Shown here: positions 62,410 through 64,000 of the stretch, piece after piece
How positions within the stretch are numbered: position 1 is the stretch's first letter
Layout of the letters: every line of letters starts with the position of its first letter
Assembly: GCF_014023125.1 (NCBI RefSeq)
Contig: NZ_CP048914.1
Coordinates: forward strand, 1,454,698-1,518,697
Length of the DNA: 64,000 nucleotides
Reading direction: 5' to 3'
Source of the DNA: Candidatus Xianfuyuplasma coldseepsis
Lineage (GTDB): Bacteria; Bacillota_I; Bacilli_A; Izemoplasmatales; Izemoplasmataceae
The notes under the pieces: generated by a model
What the model was told of the DNA's origin: nothing
The model's input: the letters and a program-made list of their open reading frames with translations, nothing else
The model's database searches: none
Position numbers and translations under genes: made by a program

Positions 62410-62942
62410 AAAAAGTTGTTCGCAAATTGTATTTTGCATGGCAGATTGAGGAGGAACGAGCATTTCTTGAAGACATGGCGAAACAAGGATGGTTTTTAGA
62501 TAAGGTTCGGTTAGGGAAGTACGAGTTTTACCAGAGTGAACCCAAAGACGTAATCTATGATATGGATTTTCAAATTGTGAATAAAAAGACCATTGATGAT
62601 TATTTAAGTCTTACAGAAGACTGGGAACTAGCGGATAATTATGGCGCTTGGTTTTATTTCTATAAAGAACGAGTAGCGGGGGAATCTGAATCGCTCTATA
62701 GTGATAATGATTCTAAACGACAAATGTTTGGCCGATTACTCGCATTTTTGGGGATTGTTGGATTACCGTTATACATCAATATTTTTGTGATCTTTCCTAG
62801 TCAAGCACCAGAAGACATGCAACCTTTTACGTTTTATTATTTCTTCCGAATCATCACCGTGATATTTATCATTCTTCATGGATTATCGGTGTTACATGTA
62901 GTTCATAGTTATCGTAAGTATCGCAATCATATTTCACAATAA
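62406..62942 (+). CDS. DUF2812-type membrane protein paired with PadR
   Basis: A 178-residue protein. The N-terminal part (FLEDMAKQGWFLDKVRLGKYEFYQSEPKDVIYDMDF in parts) follows the DUF2812 pattern in which a Trp/Phe-rich strand region is repeated in many PadR-linked proteins. Two membrane helices follow at about 109-127 (LLAFLGIVGLPLYINIFVI) and 143-165. Function is not established; PadR-DUF2812 pairs are thought to respond to envelope or drug stress, which is inference. It overlaps the PadR stop and ends at a terminator. Confidence 0.75.
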   Translation: MKKVVRKLYFAWQIEEERAFLEDMAKQGWFLDKVRLGKYEFYQSEPKDVIYDMDFQIVNKKTIDDYLSLTEDWELADNYGAWFYFYKERVAGESESLYSDNDSKRQMFGRLLAFLGIVGLPLYINIFVIFPSQAPEDMQPFTFYYFFRIITVIFIILHGLSVLHVVHSYRKYRNHISQ

Positions 62943-62965
62943 AAGGCAGCTGAGCTGCCTTTTTA
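62941..62965. terminator. Bidirectional terminator
   Basis: AAAAGGCAGC-TGA-GCTGCCTTTT; the stop of the convergent MocR-type gene is at its right edge. Confidence 0.85.
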
Positions 62966-64000
62966 CATGTTATAAAAGAGGGTTTTAACCAAACGCGGGA
63001 TGTCATGGTTGCTAATCCCTGAATAAGGGAAGATGACGCTGTTTGAATGTTGAATAATCTCGTACTGTAAATGGTGACGATCACAGTTTTTTATGAAGGT
63101 GTTCATATGTTTTTTGGTGGTAAAATCTAGTACAACGTGGAGATTGCTGTCCGTACCTCGAATGCCAAATGATTTGTGGCGATTATGCTTATTAAGAGCT
63201 TGTTTCATGATTTCATTTTTCTCTTTATACAAGTTGTACAGTTTTTTGGTGTGACGTTGAAATAGTCCTTCTTTCATAAACTGTGCAAGCGATAATTGTT
63301 CGAGTTTGGATACCCCTTGACTGAAATCATTGTAGCGTTCTTTGTAGATGTTGTATAGCGAGATGGGAAGGACCATATAACTAACACGGATGGACGGGAT
63401 GATGGATTTACTAAACGAACCAATGTAGATGACCCGTTCGCCGTTATCATAACTGTGTATCGATGGAACACTGTAACTGTTATAACGGATGAAGAAATTG
63501 TAATCATCTTCGATAATGTACGAATCATTACGATGTGCCCATGTGATTATCTTGTTCCGTTCTTGGGCCTTTAATACCTCACCTGTGGGGTAGATATTGC
63601 TAGGGGAAATATATAAGAAATCAGCTTTTAAACGTGCAATTTCAGTTGTTGATTGCCGTGGTTTTAAGGTATAACCAAAACTACGGAAAATATTCATTGC
63701 TTTCTTAAACTCTGGTGCGAGATAGGTCACCGTCTTCTTATGGGTAATGCTCAGTAAGATTTGTAGTAATGACTGAATCCCTGGACCTATAATGATTTGA
63801 TTGACATCGCATTTTACATCGCGTTCTTTCAAAATATACTTCCTGATTTCTTCACGTAAAGGTTCTTCTCCGCGAGGATCAAGATTGGTGAACAGTAAAT
63901 CACTTTGATAGTTAAATACTTTGTTTACGGTGGCTTTATACGATTTGATGTCAAATAAATCAGTTGTCAGTTTGTTGTTTTCCTTTACGGGGTGTTCAAT
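62963..64000 (-). CDS. MocR/PdxR-type regulator, aminotransferase domain (5' end outside window)
   Basis: The frame stays open from the stop at 62963-62965 to the window edge (345 residues), so the apparent start at 63832 (a TTG) is not the true one. The upstream part reads LLFTNLDPRGEEPLREEI, the start of the fold I aminotransferase domain in MocR proteins. SPSNIYPTGEV, IIEDDYNFFIRY and YIGSFSKSIIPSIRVSY (Lys for PLP) follow. Such proteins carry an N-terminal GntR winged helix, here beyond the window. The target pathway (often PLP or GABA) cannot be told. Confidence 0.85.
   Translation of the reverse strand: MEHPVKENNKLTTDLFDIKSYKATVNKVFNYQSDLLFTNLDPRGEEPLREEIRKYILKERDVKCDVNQIIIGPGIQSLLQILLSITHKKTVTYLAPEFKKAMNIFRSFGYTLKPRQSTTEIARLKADFLYISPSNIYPTGEVLKAQERNKIITWAHRNDSYIIEDDYNFFIRYNSYSVPSIHSYDNGERVIYIGSFSKSIIPSIRVSYMVLPISLYNIYKERYNDFSQGVSKLEQLSLAQFMKEGLFQRHTKKLYNLYKEKNEIMKQALNKHNRHKSFGIRGTDSNLHVVLDFTTKKHMNTFIKNCDRHHLQYEIIQHSNSVIFPYSGISNHDIPRLVKTLFYNM

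Noticed and set aside
1-64000. CRISPR arrays, insertion sequences, phage genes, tRNA or rRNA genes
   Set aside because: I saw no regularly spaced repeats, transposase or integrase motifs, or tRNA T-arm signatures; the only structured RNAs seen are the T-box leaders, a possible L19 leader and terminators.
1-64000. UGA as a tryptophan codon (mollicute code)
   Set aside because: Several genes end at TGA with correct length and family end (tdh, trmB neighbour genes, rimM), and tryptophans are encoded by TGG.

Overview
The window looks like a chromosomal stretch of an AT-rich, Gram-positive-derived bacterium (Bacillota/Mycoplasmatota side). The evidence is PolC, the DnaB/DnaI primosome pair, RqcH, three T-box leaders, YlbF/YlbG, CcpA with cre-like sites, PadR and PerR regulators, and AAAGGAGGTGAT-type ribosome binding sites. 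TGA is used as a normal stop codon, so this is not a code-4 mollicute. My best guess is a free-living relative of the mollicutes (Izemoplasmatales- or Haloplasma-like), but this is inference from gene content only. Genes are tightly packed with many 1-4 base overlaps. I see no tRNA, rRNA, insertion sequence, prophage or CRISPR array.

Layout. 1-8.7 kb: the end of threonine dehydrogenase plus kbl (threonine to glycine), a secreted tandem-repeat protein, an HNH-like protein, small membrane proteins, a HAD phosphatase, a Ca2+-type P-ATPase and a TetR gene. 8.7-15 kb: an ACR3/SBF-like carrier divergent from tetR, a dps-perR pair behind a clear Fur/PerR-type box, transaldolase and deformylase, 6-phosphofructokinase, a zinc-ribbon membrane protein and a RsuA-type pseudouridine synthase. 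15-18 kb: a leftward operon for a thioredoxin/CcdA-like membrane protein, an unknown small protein and a cysteine desulfurase. 18-25.5 kb: ylbFG, then the rpsP-khpA-rimM-trmD-rplS group. This group is split by an acetyltransferase plus NatAB-type ABC exporter and by a membrane-anchored arylsulfotransferase.

25.5-37.5 kb: ccpA with cre-like sites at its own promoter, T-box-tyrS, a Zn2+ efflux ATPase with its SmtB-type repressor, pepV behind a perfect palindrome, a PAS-GGDEF-HD-GYP protein, trmB, an M42 peptidase, and an ECF S-component next to coaX (probable pantothenate uptake and phosphorylation). 37.5-48 kb: acpP, polA, a CDF transporter, a nitroreductase, mutM, coaE, an unknown gene, dnaB, dnaI and T-box-thrS. 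48-64 kb: rqcH, gmk-rpoZ, polC, a Bax-inhibitor-like membrane protein, a WG-repeat lipoprotein, T-box-pheS, an alpha/beta hydrolase inside the pheST operon, pheT, PadR plus a DUF2812-type protein, and a MocR-type gene cut by the window end.

Most of the window is housekeeping. The points most worth following are: the arylsulfotransferase in the trmD-rplS interval; the hydrolase between pheS and pheT; the Zn operon whose operator fills its own promoter spacer; the dps-perR circuit; two unassigned palindromes (pepV and the WG lipoprotein) that share ATACCAT half-sites; the HNH-like orphan; and the signal-peptide/CxxC/CcdA-like fusion. I do not see a clear multi-gene defence system or other obviously new system.
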